Positions 1 through 11,415 of a stretch of DNA of 64,000 nt are shown piece by piece (positions within the stretch are counted from its first letter, which is position 1; the number at the start of each line of letters is the position of its first letter). Origin of the DNA: Tetraselmis striata. Taxonomy: Eukaryota; Chlorophyta; Chlorodendrophyceae; Chlorodendrales; Chlorodendraceae. The DNA lies in the NCBI GenBank assembly GCA_006384855.1, contig VCJN01003261.1:1-64000 (forward strand), in the 5' to 3' direction. The position numbers and the translations under genes were made by a program. The notes under the pieces are model-generated. The model worked only from the letters and a program-made list of their open reading frames with translations. It was not told the origin of the DNA and did not search any database.

Positions 1-1300
1 ATCATATATCGCGAGCGAGTATGTATTATAGGTATTCGCGCGCCCACCTTGGCGTACTCGTACATGTACCCGGACGATGAGCAGCAGACAGGCAAGTCGT
101 ATCAGGGTACCGTAGTAGTGACTACTGAGTAGAGAGTCTGCTCAACTACCATCGTATAAACCCATCAGTTACGGTTGAATACATTGTCAGCAACAAAGGG
201 CTTTAGTTGTTTGCCCAACTGAGGCGCGGTGGTGCCCTCTACCACCTACATCTCAATGTAAGGTTCCTCTCTCTAACAACAACAGCAGTATTGCGATGAA
301 GAGATTATTACCACCATAATGAGTGCTACGTACTACTAGCCTATCGCTGCACGTACTATATACTTGACGCTATGGTTACGTACTAGCAGATTGAGAGGCG
401 GGAACAAAATGATGCACGCTCAGAATCACCCACACAATATGCATACAAGGGCAAGTATGGTGCTTGAATTACGTGCATGTCTTGGATTGGATGACTCTTA
501 TAGGTTGGATGATTCTTAAGAGCCCATCATCTCGGTGCAGCTGTGCGTCACAACATCAATGTCCTCCTCTGCCTTGCGCTATAATACGGCGGATAGCAAC
601 AAGACACACACAACCAAACAATAGCCATGCAATTTTAACATATTCATGGTTACAACAGGGTGATATGATGATAGCACATGTAGCAACGATTAGGTGCATT
701 ACACTTATTTTGAACCTGTAGCGCACAGGGGTGTTGGTAGTCAGCAGCCCAACAAGGTAGGGGCCCGGCAATAACCTTTCGTTACCCCTTCTAAAACCTG
801 CCAGCAGGGGCTGGGCGCGTACTTCATGACATCACCTTCCTTGCTTCACACTTTCATAGTGATAATACTGCTCCACCGCGCGCATTGCCGGCCCATGACC
901 CGCAGATTGTGGTTTCAGCGTGCACCTCGCATCTCACACCGCCAGCCCGCTACCACTGCCCTGGCTGCCACACAATAGGGACGGCGCATCACACTTAGAA
1001 TTGGAGCACACCAATACGGTATACATCCCAGAAACACACACATACACACTCGCAAACATGTACGAGATGGGCGTACATGACATGATGGGTGTCACGATAC
1101 CCAATCCATAATGAGATACTTGCAGCAGCAAGAATGGCCTGGCGCATGTGGACTTTATCCTTTGGAGATCAGTGGCCCAGAACTGCGGGATTTGCACCTC
1201 AGTGTGTGAATGACTGATCCCGGGCTGATTTATTACGGGTTCAGCAGAACAGCGGCACATTGAAGTGTGCTAGGAAGCAGCATGGGCAGTCCGGCAGTCC
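1..1300. other. No recognisable gene
   Basis: Only short overlapping reading frames occur here and none resembles a known protein. Base composition is mixed and no tandem repeat, tRNA or transposon end was recognised. It is probably intergenic DNA downstream of the minus-strand thiol reductase gene. Confidence 0.5.
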
Positions 1301-1423
1301 TGGCGATTGACGCCATGCAGCACTGCAGCATGCCGTGAGTGCAGGGAGCTGCAGGTTAAAGCCCAGTCGCATAGCAAGGGGTGTCGAGACAGATGCCACT
1401 GCTCACCCAGTGCAGCCCAGTTG

Positions 1424-2683
1424 CTATGAGTGCGATGCCTTGGACGCAGGGCAGCCTGCAAGGGCGGCGGGCGCATGTGCCACCTTGCTGCCAAAGCATG
1501 CTGCGGGTCGGTCGCCGGTGTATGCTGCGCACACGTACTGCTCCAGGTTGTCCACGTCCTCCCGGAGCGCTACGCCGTTGACAGTCACCCAAGGGACGAA
1601 CGTGTGAGCAGGCACTAGTGCATCCGTCGCCTTCTCAAAGGAGGCCTCTAGCTGCTCGCCAAGCGACCCCTCCACGCAGCCATTGATGTCACCGGCGCTC
1701 ATGGACGCCTGCATGGCACACTCGGCGAGCGCGGCCCTCATCATCAGCGGCTTCGCCTGCTCCATGCAGCGCAAGAACGGGAACCACTGCGCTTGCGCAG
1801 GGTACAGGTGGGTGGCACACCCAAACACCTGCGCTTGGCAAAAGCGGTGGCAATGCGAACGAGGGGCGGTCAGCATTGGCCATATCAGGTGCGCATGATC
1901 CCCGTGGTAAAAGGGGCGCGGGTATTGGACTTTGGTTTTCTCCAGCCACCACATCAATACTGGACAAGGGACCGCTGCGGTATGAAAAGGAAGCATTTTT
2001 AATATAGTGCTGCTGGTGATATTTTGTCCAACATTACACAACACCAAAGTGATATGTCTGTCCACTCTTGCCTTGTTGAAGGTGCACTCCAGTGGGCCGT
2101 GCTGGCAGATCAGCTCGCCGGTGTCCTGGTCATAACGACGCACACCAGCTGCTCTCAGAAGCAGGTCATGAGCGGGGGCGCGCGTGAAGAGGGGGGGGGG
2201 GGGGGAAGGGGGGGGGGGGGGGGGGGGGGGCAGATGTATATTGTCCAGCACAAGTCGCTGAGTTGCTTGAGCGCGTGACGCCGATGGGCGGAAGCGGCGG
2301 TGTCGCAGGGGGTACGCGCAGCACTCGCAGGCAGGGTAAACGTGTCTACTCCTAAGCACCCTTCCGCTCCCCGCACTCACCGGCTCGCGCCGCGCATTGC
2401 CGAACGGCACAAGCTCGACGTCCATTATATCCGCCACGCCGTCGTCGAAGGCGGTCGCGAGGGCACCCAGCGTGAAGTTCCGGCAGTCCGGGCACAGCGA
2501 CTCGGTGTAGAAGGCCACCTTGACCTTGCTGGGTGCGTGCGCGCGCGAAGGCCGCACCAATATCGACTGCTCTGTTGAGCCAGTCGTCAGTCGAACCGAC
2601 AGCGGCGCCGCGGCGGCGGCCACCAGCGTTGTCACTAGGAGTAGCGCCACCAGCACCGCAGCGCGCACGTTGGGCGCTGCCAT
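1424..2683 (-). CDS. GILT-family lysosomal thiol reductase, three exons
   Basis: GILT enzymes reduce protein disulfides in acidic vacuolar, lysosomal or secreted compartments. The chosen ATG (2683-2681) opens a hydrophobic Ala/Leu-rich signal peptide (about residues 5-27). A thioredoxin-like strand and the CPDC active site follow at residues 64-67. The family signature CQHGPLEC lies at about 117-124. The C-terminal part is Cys-rich and contains WFPFLRCME and FVPWVTVNG, both typical of the family. Exons fitting one frame are 2683-2377, 2148-2072 and 1828-1424, giving about 262 aa, a normal family length. The first intron carries a long C-tract (G on the given strand). The second appears to be a GC-AG intron, starting gcaaga after AAC AAG; splicing it brings CTFNK next to VFGCATHLYP as in other GILTs. 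The frame stays open through both introns, so the gene could be misread as one 517-aa ORF. The family call is firm; the exact intron 1 boundaries are inferred. Confidence 0.85.
   Translation of the reverse strand: MAAPNVRAAVLVALLLVTTLVAAAAAPLSVRLTTGSTEQSILVRPSRAHAPSKVKVAFYTESLCPDCRNFTLGALATAFDDGVADIMDVELVPFGNARREPVSAGSGRVLRSRHVYPACECCAYPLRHRRFRPSASRAQATQRLVLDNIHLPPPPPPPPSPPPPLFTRAPAHDLLLRAAGVRRYDQDTGELICQHGPLECTFNKARVDRHITLVLCNVGQNITSSTILKMLPFHTAAVPCPVLMWWLEKTKVQYPRPFYHGDHAHLIWPMLTAPRSHCHRFCQAQVFGCATHLYPAQAQWFPFLRCMEQAKPLMMRAALAECAMQASMSAGDINGCVEGSLGEQLEASFEKATDALVPAHTFVPWVTVNGVALREDVDNLEQYVCAAYTGDRPAACFGSKVAHAPAALAGCPASKASHS
2186..2230. repeat. Poly(G) tracts in thiol reductase intron 1
   Basis: Near-pure G runs on the + strand read as poly-C in the minus-strand transcript. 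They end about 38 nt before the inferred exon 2 acceptor, where a polypyrimidine tract is expected. Confidence 0.8.
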
Positions 2684-3290
2684 CTCGGGGCAGGTGAGAG
2701 CGGGACGATATGCTGCAGAGGTACCGCAACACCCCCGTCGCTGGAGTGCAGAAGCCCGCTTTTTGCCTTTCAGGAGCCTCCTGGTTCGCCTGAATAACTG
2801 ATGCACTGATGCTGTCGATGCTGGTGGAATCGCGTCGTCTTTTGCTGCCTGCGGCGGAATGTCAGGAGTGTCGGTTGCTTGACACGGCCGGGCGTTGATG
2901 TGCTGACAGTGGCGCGCAGGCGCGCAGAGGCCTGCGGAGCGAGCCCCCCCCCCCCCCCCGCCGCATAGTCCGGCCATACGTTAAGAATCGCGTCTACTGT
3001 TGTATCGCAGCAGCTGAAATTTAGTCACTACTAGCTACAAATAAGGATTTAAAATTAATGTTAGTCGCTAAATCTAATCGTTAATACTAATATTTTCTAG
3101 CGACTATACAATAAAGATTGTAGCGCTATATAGCCTGTAGGTCGTCGAAGAGCGAGCCTGCCTGATCAAGATATTTTGCCCTGTGTACAGTAGTAGTCAG
3201 ACGCGGGATACCGATATGTATGCTGCAATATCCGGTATGCATGCATACATGTATATAGTCTTGCCCTGCCGAAAATAACCCACGACGTGG
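2684..3290. other. Intergenic DNA upstream of the thiol reductase gene
   Basis: This is presumably the promoter and 5' UTR of the minus-strand gene. It contains a C run at about 2946-2960 and, from about 2990, AT-rich DNA with no coding signal. No TATA box could be assigned with confidence. Confidence 0.4.
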
Positions 3291-3299
3291 GCCCCGGCT

Positions 3300-4461
3300 A
3301 ACGCAATTTCCACCATGGTGCATAGAACCACGTCAGTAGTACGAACGTGGTTTGCGTCGTCAGTGGTGGGGGGCGCATGAAACTGCCCCAAAAAGTTCGA
3401 GAATTATTTCTTTGATCAGCACAAACGGCGGGTTGCAGTAAACATGCATGTTCCGCGTCACTAATTTCGAAGGCAGTAGTCGACTGCTGACCACAAAATG
3501 CAGTAAGCGTTATGGACGAGAGGGTCGGCGCACGCATCCGGGCACGTCGAAAAGTCCGACCTCGATGAGGAGGCGCTGGAAGAGGCCTACAGCAACTGCC
3601 AATCTTGATCGTCCATCCGCCCCTACCTCTAAACGGGACAAGCCGTCCGCCAAACTGGTGTTTTTGCCCGGAAATGTTGTGCCATTACGTGCAGATTGTA
3701 CGTCGAGCACATTTTGTGATACGCGAGCAACAACTTGTTGTTGATGTGGAGGTACGTTGGATCGCCCTTGTGAACATCGCCTACGGCCCTTGCATTGTCC
3801 AGTCGGAACAAAATGTGTTTATCGCGTAACCGCGGCCCATACCGGTGTAACGTATCCGGAACCGTGTACAATTCACGCATTTTTGATGACCCGCCGAGAT
3901 TCGTACGAGTTAGCAGTTGTTGATGTATTGCGTAAAGCCATAATGCATCCGTGAATTGCGCCACCAGGCGCCGCCCGCGAAACATCACGGTGCGTCCGAC
4001 GTAATTATAATTCTCGAAATAATTGTGTTGGGATGGTTGCAGCACCCTTGGTATACCCGGTTTGTGTCACTCGTACTTCTTGCAACGCTGCCAATGAATC
4101 CGCATCGTCCTGCAACAAACGTAAAATCGACTTTTCCCAGTGCGTACTCGGCCCGTCATATATTGCGCAAAAGAAACTGCCGCGCGAGTACCACGTCCCT
4201 AGGGTGCACCCCTCGATCAAATGGCACCGCGCACTCGCGCTGTAACTAACATGTCCAATCACCAGCGCAGCTCAGCGCGATGGCCGGGTCGCGGACGCGA
4301 CATGTCCCAGTCAGCGGTAAAGTCGGGCTCGTCAACATGCCACTGAGGAGTAAGTCACGCGATGCGTAGAACTCCATCAAGTAGACATGCTCGAGCCGAG
4401 GTAAAACGGCGGAGCACCATTGCATCTTACCGACGACCGTGGCCAACTGCCCGCGCGACAC
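3300..4461 (-). pseudogene. Decayed reverse transcriptase-RNase H fragment of a DIRS-like retrotransposon
   Basis: Three minus-strand frames follow one another in the order expected of a retroelement polyprotein. At 4461-4246 there is a post-RT segment (LATVVGKMQWCSAVLPRLEH) like the connection region in DIRS elements. At 4045-3629 there is an RNase H domain with candidate acidic residues in FTDA, MREL and RLDNARAV, followed by HINNKLLLAY. At 3710-3510 the RNase H end motif NTSLADGLSR appears in another frame. The polymerase core with its YxDD box is missing or unrecognisable, and at least two frameshifts break the frame. The order and the DN..AV / ADGLSR motifs favour a DIRS-like or possibly Ty3-like source. 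The link to the tyrosine-recombinase element at 19-22.5 kb is only a suggestion. Confidence 0.6.
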
Positions 4462-4579
4462 CCACCCTCGTGGCCAGTGCCAGATCGTAGACTGGCGCAG
4501 CCCACTTGGCCGCCCGCGTTGCGATGACGGACACCTCGCCCCCTCACCGTATAATCCATAGTCAGCCTCGGGCAGGACT

Positions 4580-6780
4580 ACCCATGCGACAATATGTCAA
4601 GTCTTCCGCGAGCAATATTGCGCCACCTTAGTGACGTTCATTGCAACATTATCGGCAGCTGAAACGCTGCCCGTAAGCTCGAGGTACTGCTCCGACCGCC
4701 CCTCATATGCCGATCTCGCCGGGTGCGTATGACCGACCTATAGGTGGAGCACCTCGAGAGCTAGCGTTTTTGCAGGTTCAACAACACAATACTCCATTGT
4801 GTTAGCACCATCACGTATAACGGTGAGTAGTTATCAGCTGAGAGACCACCTTCCCGGTAACTTCGTCCGAATAAGCGTACGCATCGCGATCGTGCGTGGC
4901 CCGTGACAAGGTTACTTCAGCTGCCCTCAACGATAAAGGTTACGCCGTGAACAACGGCGGCCGGTTTAACCACCACTTGTCCATCTAGGTGTACGCCGGC
5001 GTGTACGCAGTTGCGCTCATCGCAGCGTCATTAGCAAGATGATCCGCTGCCGGTAAGCTAGTTCTAGATACTTCTCCGACCCAAGTGTCGATATTCGCGG
5101 GTGCATAAGACCGACACATAGGTGGGGTGCAACAATAACTAGCACATCGCAAGTCATGCAAGGCAAACCGGCGTGTATTACGTGGCGCCGCGTACGACGG
5201 GGCGTCATCTTCAGAGGGACCATCTGCCAGTGACCTTCGTCCGAGTGCGCATAATACGCATCGCGATCGTGCGTGTCGCGGCTGTATGAGGCAATTAGCG
5301 CATGGTACACTTCGTCCGAGAGAGCGTACCAGTACGGTCGTACACATCACGGTTATTTTGTGCGAGGCGCGACGGTATTAGTACGAGGTTACTTCATATG
5401 CTGCCCTTCAGCAAAGATTTAGGTTCTGCCGTAGACAAACATCCGAAATACAAACGCCCGCAGGTTCAACGAGGTGTACGCCGGCATGTACGCAGTCGCG
5501 CCCATCGCAGCTGAAACATCGCCGGCAAGCTAGTTCGACGTACTTCTCCGACCCTTCATGCTGATCTCGTTGGGTGGGTATGGCCGACCGATAGATGGAG
5601 CGCAACGACAACTAGCTCCTTGCCAAGTCATCTACTAGGCACGCCGGCGTGTACGCGCAGCGTACGATCGTGTGCGATCAGATGGGATACCCTCTGCCGG
5701 TAAACTGCGTCCGAGCGAGCGTACTACGGCCGAAGGCATCGCGATTGCGTGCGTGGCGCGACGGTACGAGGATACTTCGGCCGCCCCTCAGAGATTGTAT
5801 GTTACGTCGTAGACAACGGCGCCAGAAATACGAACATCCGCGGGTCCAGTTAGGTGTACGACGGCGTGTACGCAGTTGCGCTCGATGCGCGGAGTTACGT
5901 CGTACGCAGCGTCATCAGCAGCCTGCGTCATCCGCTGCCGGTAAGCTAGTCTGACGTGCTTCTCTGACCCCCGTGTCGATCTCTACGGGTGCCTATCACA
6001 TATACATTGCCGAAGCGCAACGAGAACTAACGCCTCATCACATGCCATTATGTACGGCACGCCGGCGTGCACGCACAACGTACAACGGGGCGTCATCAAC
6101 TGAGGAACCTACTGTTGGTTAACATCGTCCGTGTGAGCGTACATGTACGCATCGCGATCGTGCGTGGCGCGACGGTACGAGGCTAATCGCCACTTCGGCT
6201 GCTCCTCAAAGATAATTTAGGTTACGCCGTAGACAACTGCGCCCGGATTAACACCCGTTGGTCCAGCTAGGTGTACGCCGGCGTGTACGCAGTTGCGCAG
6301 ATCGCGGCGTCATCAACAACGTGCTCCACTGCCAGTAATAAAGGTAGTTCGGCGTACTTCTCCGATCCGCGTGCCGATCTCTACGGGTGCGCATGACTGG
6401 TATATTGCCGTAGCGCAACGAGAACTACCGCCTCGCAGGTGAAAGCATGGCATGCCGGTGTGTACGCGCCGCATATGACGAGGTGTTAATATCAGAAGAG
6501 GGACCATCTGCCGCCGGTTAATTTCGTCCGTCGTGTGGGCGCACATGCCATGTATACATCGCGATCGCGTGTCGTTTCTCCGTATGTACGAGGTTACTTG
6601 AGCTACTACTCAGGGATGATTGAGGTTTCGCCGTAGACACCGGCGGTGTCCGGGTGAATATCCGTTGTTCCACCCAAGTGTACGCCGGCGCGTACCGGTT
6701 CTTATACTAACGCAGCTTCGTTGCTCATCGAGGCGTCATCAAGCATCAGCGCGACCCGGCGCGGTGCCCGTAGTCGCTCT
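4580..6780. repeat. Degenerate ~400-bp tandem repeat array
   Basis: The phrase gtgtacgccggcgtgtacgc, itself nearly palindromic, recurs with variation near 4990, 5472, 5853, 6270 and 6679. After it come a shared gctgccggtaagctag-like block, then cttctccgaccc, then ctacgggtgc. Spacings of about 380-480 bp show a diverged tandem array of roughly five copies. No copy carries a consistent reading frame. It lies directly upstream, on the minus strand, of the RT-RNase H fragment and could be the long internal repeat of that element; this is not proven. Confidence 0.75.
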
Positions 6781-6786
6781 GATACT

Positions 6787-8063
6787 TTTTTTTCGGCCCC
6801 AGGGCAGGACTGGCACCAGTGAAACCCTTGCAACGTCTTACGACGGCCGTTTAGGCAGCAATCCAGGTACGGAAGCCCTGGGTAGGCGACGCTCCGTTAC
6901 AGTCATCAAGCAAATTGCCGAAGCATTCTACAAGACTAATTGGAGGCAAGTGACGGAATTTCCAACACTGTTGGATCACCGTCTAAAACACTGCCATCAA
7001 AATACCCGGCACTGACCACGAAAGGTCCGCCCTATCTACCCGTTTGGGCGTCGGCCCATTCGAGTAATGCGAGTTGGGGCAAGCCCCAAATATGAATCCG
7101 GGCCAATCGGCGGGCAGTGGGAAATACTCGGGTGCGTAATTGTATCATAATGTGCAACCCCCGCGGGGACACCCACACCGTACTGTGGCAACGGGTTTGA
7201 CGCATAAGATGCCTGGACATCTTATACCCCAGGTGTTATTGCGTGCTAACGATGCCGACGATTCGTAACGCGCCCACACCGATGCCTTTACTGGTTTAGC
7301 GGCATCGCGCGCGGCTAGTGACCTCCACTCAAGTGGAAGGTGCGCCCCCTCAGCTAGCCCTACGTTCGCCCTAGGTAGTCGATCTAACCACCGCACAGTC
7401 CCTGACGTCCACGTGTTAGGGCGCGCCCGACTTGGCTGATCTACTAAATGGGTTATACATGTATTCAAGTCGGATGCTTTAAGGAACGCCCGAGCCCGTG
7501 CCGCAGCGGCCGTAGCCTCTTGGCGCAATATCCAATTCCCGCATCATCGGTGCAGTGGTCACCCCAGGGGAGTTTTTACCCACCCCAACGAGGCTCTGAT
7601 AATACCCCATAACGATACTTGCTATTACCGTGCATGCTCTTGACGCTCTGCCTGTAACCAAAAAGTTAAATTACTTGCTATCATGTTGCGACTGCTAACA
7701 TGGTCGTTATTGCGCGGTACTATATAGCGACTATGATAAGAATATGCACGGGACATCGGCACCTGCCGGACAGCATATTCTTTCCAATTGATTTTATATT
7801 AATGATACTTAGATATTCAATTCGTTGGCACGTGATTCGGCCGATTGAAAAAAAATGCCGGCAGGACGAGTTACGAAAATATGAATATGTCGAGGCATGT
7901 CCAGAATCTTTTGGCGGGGGATTTGTAGGTTTCAGTACGTTATAGTGACAGTACGTAAAAGTACGTAGCAGTACGTTGTTATCATGCGTGACGGTACGTT
8001 ATAATGCGTGCCGGTACGTTTGCTGACGTGTCACCTCTGTAATCAATCTGGGGGGGATGAGAC
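6787..8063 (-). mobile_element. LINE-like element, internally deleted and decayed
   Basis: Read on the minus strand, the 5' end shares a block with 15425-15620: agattgatta, then gtgacacgtcagcaaa, then iterated cgtac/tacgt motifs. The 3' end (6910-6787) matches 15745-15870 and 33202-33323 and finishes in an A-run. In between, 7661-7479 reads in part LVGVGKNSPGVTTAPMMREL, resembling the segment after the RT domain of LINEs that has the form GV.K.TP...ELG. The RT itself is absent. This is therefore a defective copy keeping both ends of a family present at least three times in the window. Assignment to LINEs rests on the A-rich tail and on the 13-bp target duplication seen at 33.2 kb. Confidence 0.55.
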
Positions 8064-11000
8064 GCGACGGTACCAGGCTATAGAAGCCTATATGGAAGCC
8101 TGTACATACTACCTGTTTACATAGCTAGTACTGGTAATAATAGTCGGTCGGCGCGGGCGCGGCGCGCCGCCGCAGCTCTTCAATATACTATTCCACATAG
8201 TGCTTTGCATATGGAAGCGCATGTCTGATGCCAAGCAAGCAGAATAATATGGTACTCTTATTGGCCATGGGCCTTTGATCACTTCTACATTATGTATCAT
8301 GCAAGCCCTCCACTGCTAAGCTGGGCAGTTGATTATTCCGGTTGTCGGTCGCGCAGTTGGATGCCAGATGACGAAATAATAACATCTTTCGTCTAGATTA
8401 CGGCCTCTAACTAATACATATATACATCTATATATATGTATATCTATATATACATGAATGCTTTTCTAGGCCTTAATCCACATATCGCTCACGCCATAGA
8501 TGCAATCATGGCATTCAACACGACATCATCATGACTGGTGAAATAAATGCGCAGATCAAGCAGGTGAAACATGGGAGCAACATGTTGACAAGTTTGCGGT
8601 GCATTTAACTTTGATGTGCCACTGATACGTGCGGGCACTCCAGTTGCGCGGGTGAGTGCGTATATGAATGAAAAATAAGACACGCGTGAGTTTGCTTCGC
8701 CCTTTCATGCCCAATACGGCGTGCTGGAGAGTTGTCTTTGCGATGCATCATCATGGCTTTATACTATCATTAATACCATTGATACCATTATGCCAAGATA
8801 GCTGGAGACGTATTGTGGGGTTCAAACTGCTTTATTTAAATAATATAATAACAGTTTTCCATGCAAGCTTAAGATGAGCGTAGTCGTTGCCTATGCACCG
8901 CGAGATGTTGAAACAATACCTTTAAACTTAGGTGCGTTGATTCGTTTTTACGACGGGCGCATGCTCATCAGCAGCATCTGCACCGTGAACTAAGCAGCAC
9001 GGGCTCGTGAGCGCGTCCCCTCGGCAATATCCCGAATTTAGGGCAAGCTCAGTTAAAGCATACATGGTGTGGCACATGTCGCCAATGCCTTAAGGGGCAA
9101 AGCCAAGACGTTGTCGACGTGGCGCGAAGCCCCATCCATCAGACCTACCTACTTGTAGAACATGATTCGTACGTGCAACTGTGCGTGAAACATGCCAGCA
9201 CCACAGCGTCATAATATATCCACACCGCCAACAACGCGTGCGCCACACCGTGTTTAGTGATGTGGGATATTGTTGGGAATCCAGAAAGGGAAGGGGTAGC
9301 TTTCATCGGTTTCATGAGTTTGTGGAGGAGTATAATTATGGGTCTACGACGGTGCAACTCGCTGCGGCTGCTCACGGGCTTTCAACACGCAGGAAAACTC
9401 CAAATCATGATAAAACGGAGCAAGGTTTTTATTTTTTTTGTGTCTGCGACAGTCCGCCTGCTTTTTTGCAGGGCGAGCAACCACGGCGTTCCCGAAACGC
9501 CGATATCGCGCTTTTCGTACTTGGTGCAGTACACGCCATTACATCAAAATCCAGGACAAAAATTTCAAAATCAAAGATCCGTCACGGTAGACCTCTCCTT
9601 AGGGATCGTCGAAATAGTGGGGGCACATTTGTGTCCGGTAAAATCGGCCCGGGAACCCCTACTCCTCCTCCCCCCCCCCCCCCCCCCCCCCCCCCCAACC
9701 CCCCCGATTTTGTTTTAATTACTAATAAATCAAAAATAGTATGTTGCGCAGTACATGTGAGGATCAAAACCGGAGGACCGTCGAAACCCGCGGACGACAG
9801 ATCTGAAAACGGCATCCTAGAAGATTTTACAGGCTTTATAGGTCTACCGTGCCGATTTTTTTATTTTCGATGTAATTCGATGTGCTGTAGTGCTTACGGT
9901 AGCATACGAGGTAGTCGTTTACTAGCACGACACGCACGGCATCGGCCGGTCGGGAACGCCGTGACTATCCAATTAGGATGTTGCGCAACAGCATGTCACA
10001 TGCAGCCCGCTACGTGACCATGGGCCCGCTTGCACCACGTGTCGCGAAGCATTTTGGCAGCTATGCCGAAAGAAACAGCGAAGAACGCTCCTTGAGGGGC
10101 CCTATTCCTGTCAAAAGTTGGCCTGCCATGCGCTCAAATGAACCTGCCACAGAGCGGCTTTGCACTGCCCAGTATGTTGCACTTCTATGTCGTCCATGTA
10201 ACAGCGCGCCTAGCTGGTACCCCATGCACGCCACATACACGTGGAATTGTCTGTAGCGCATCATGTGATGCACACTTCATCATAGGATCCCTCGTCAGGG
10301 TTGCAACATCTATATAGTGCGTGAGTTTCTATACTAGAAATAAAGACCCAATCGAAATCACATCGCGCAGGAAAAAAAAGTGTTTTGTTGAAATACACGT
10401 GGAAAATGTGCTGCAATATTATTGTCAGCGTGCGCCTCACAAATAGTAGTCGCTGCAACTTTTTGTCTACTACAAGTCTCGTCGCGGATTTTTTGTCCGC
10501 GCTCGGGACAGGACTAACTTATTGCAGTCACATATCAGTTATATATACAAGACATGTTATAATTATGACAGTACGACGAGCGGCGGCCAAACAGTCCTTA
10601 TACATTCCGGCACATGAAAATGCGATGTTATCATGGCTGGTGTTGCAACATGACTATGCCATTTCATGGTATCACATATGCCATTGCAAATGACTATGAC
10701 ACGGGTATGACTAGCCGGCTTATGCAGCGACATATAATATATATATATATTTAAATTGTATATATTATATCTAGTGCGAAACATTCCAAATATATATGCT
10801 GTGCAGATATATATACATATATATATATATATATACGTATTGAATATATATACATATATCTGCTCAGCACCGTGAAGCTGTATATCACCCCGTAGGTCAG
10901 CTGACAAGTTGCTACTGCGAGTAAGGCTTGCAGTTGCCAGGTTGGTGGCATATACCCTGGCAGGTGAGTCCATTGTGTGATGCATGTGCATATCGCCTCC

Positions 11001-11160
11001 GATTTGTGAAACCGGACAAGTGTAGTACAGTCCTTGCACTGGGTTTTACGCCACGGATAGCGCTTTTAGGACGGGTTGGTGCCTCCTTCGCTACCTGCCT
11101 TCATTACCCACCGTATTTACGAGGGATACAGAATGGAATCCATAGAGTAGCTACAGGCCT
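8064..11160. other. Gene-poor stretch with homopolymer and AT microsatellites
   Basis: No gene was recognised. Simple sequence includes an AT-rich tatata/tacata stretch near 8416-8455, a long C run at about 9670-9698, and alternating AT at 10737-10860. The longest frame (9181-10017) crosses the C run and has low-complexity coding character, so it is not called. Confidence 0.5.
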
Positions 11161-11164
11161 CGTT

Positions 11165-11415
11165 GTCTGTCCGCTCGGTAGAGCGGTGGTCTCCTCCTCA
11201 GGAGGTCCCCGGATCGATTCCCGGCTCTTTCATTTCAGGGCAAGATCGGCCCAGCGTGTCCCGGGTTTACATGGTTAATGCATTAGCCCTTCGGGGTTTG
11301 AATGAGGCAACGGTCTAATGGCTGTGCCAGACCTACGACTGCAGTTGGCGCCCGAGGTCAAGTGCTCGGGCGGCTTCGGCCGATGTCCCGGGGCGAACTT
11401 TACTTTACTTTTAAG
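11165..11415 (+). mobile_element. tRNA-derived SINE, copy 1
   Basis: The head is tRNA-like. It has a D-arm/A-box region ccgctcggtagagcgg (11171-11186) and a B box ggatcgattcc (11211-11221) in a c-c-c-c-g-g...c-c-g-g T-arm. A body follows (ttcggggtttgaatgaggcaa, then gacatcggccgaagcc-type sequence read in reverse complement), then a tail of repeated acttt. The same body and tail occur in reverse orientation at 16103-16390 and 37431-37710. A functional tRNA is excluded because the acceptor and anticodon stems do not close and the shared body continues about 180 bp further. Confidence 0.75.

Noticed and set aside
2052-2376. Single uninterrupted 517-aa thiol reductase ORF
   Set aside because: The extra segments between the GILT motifs are Pro/Arg-rich, contain the C-tract and are best explained as introns that happen to lack stops.
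9181-10017. 278-codon plus-strand frame
   Set aside because: It crosses a long C run giving poly-Pro, overlaps other open frames, and has no domain or splice support.
11165-11240. Functional tRNA gene
   Set aside because: A and B boxes are present, but acceptor and anticodon stems do not pair properly and the sequence continues as a repeated SINE body.
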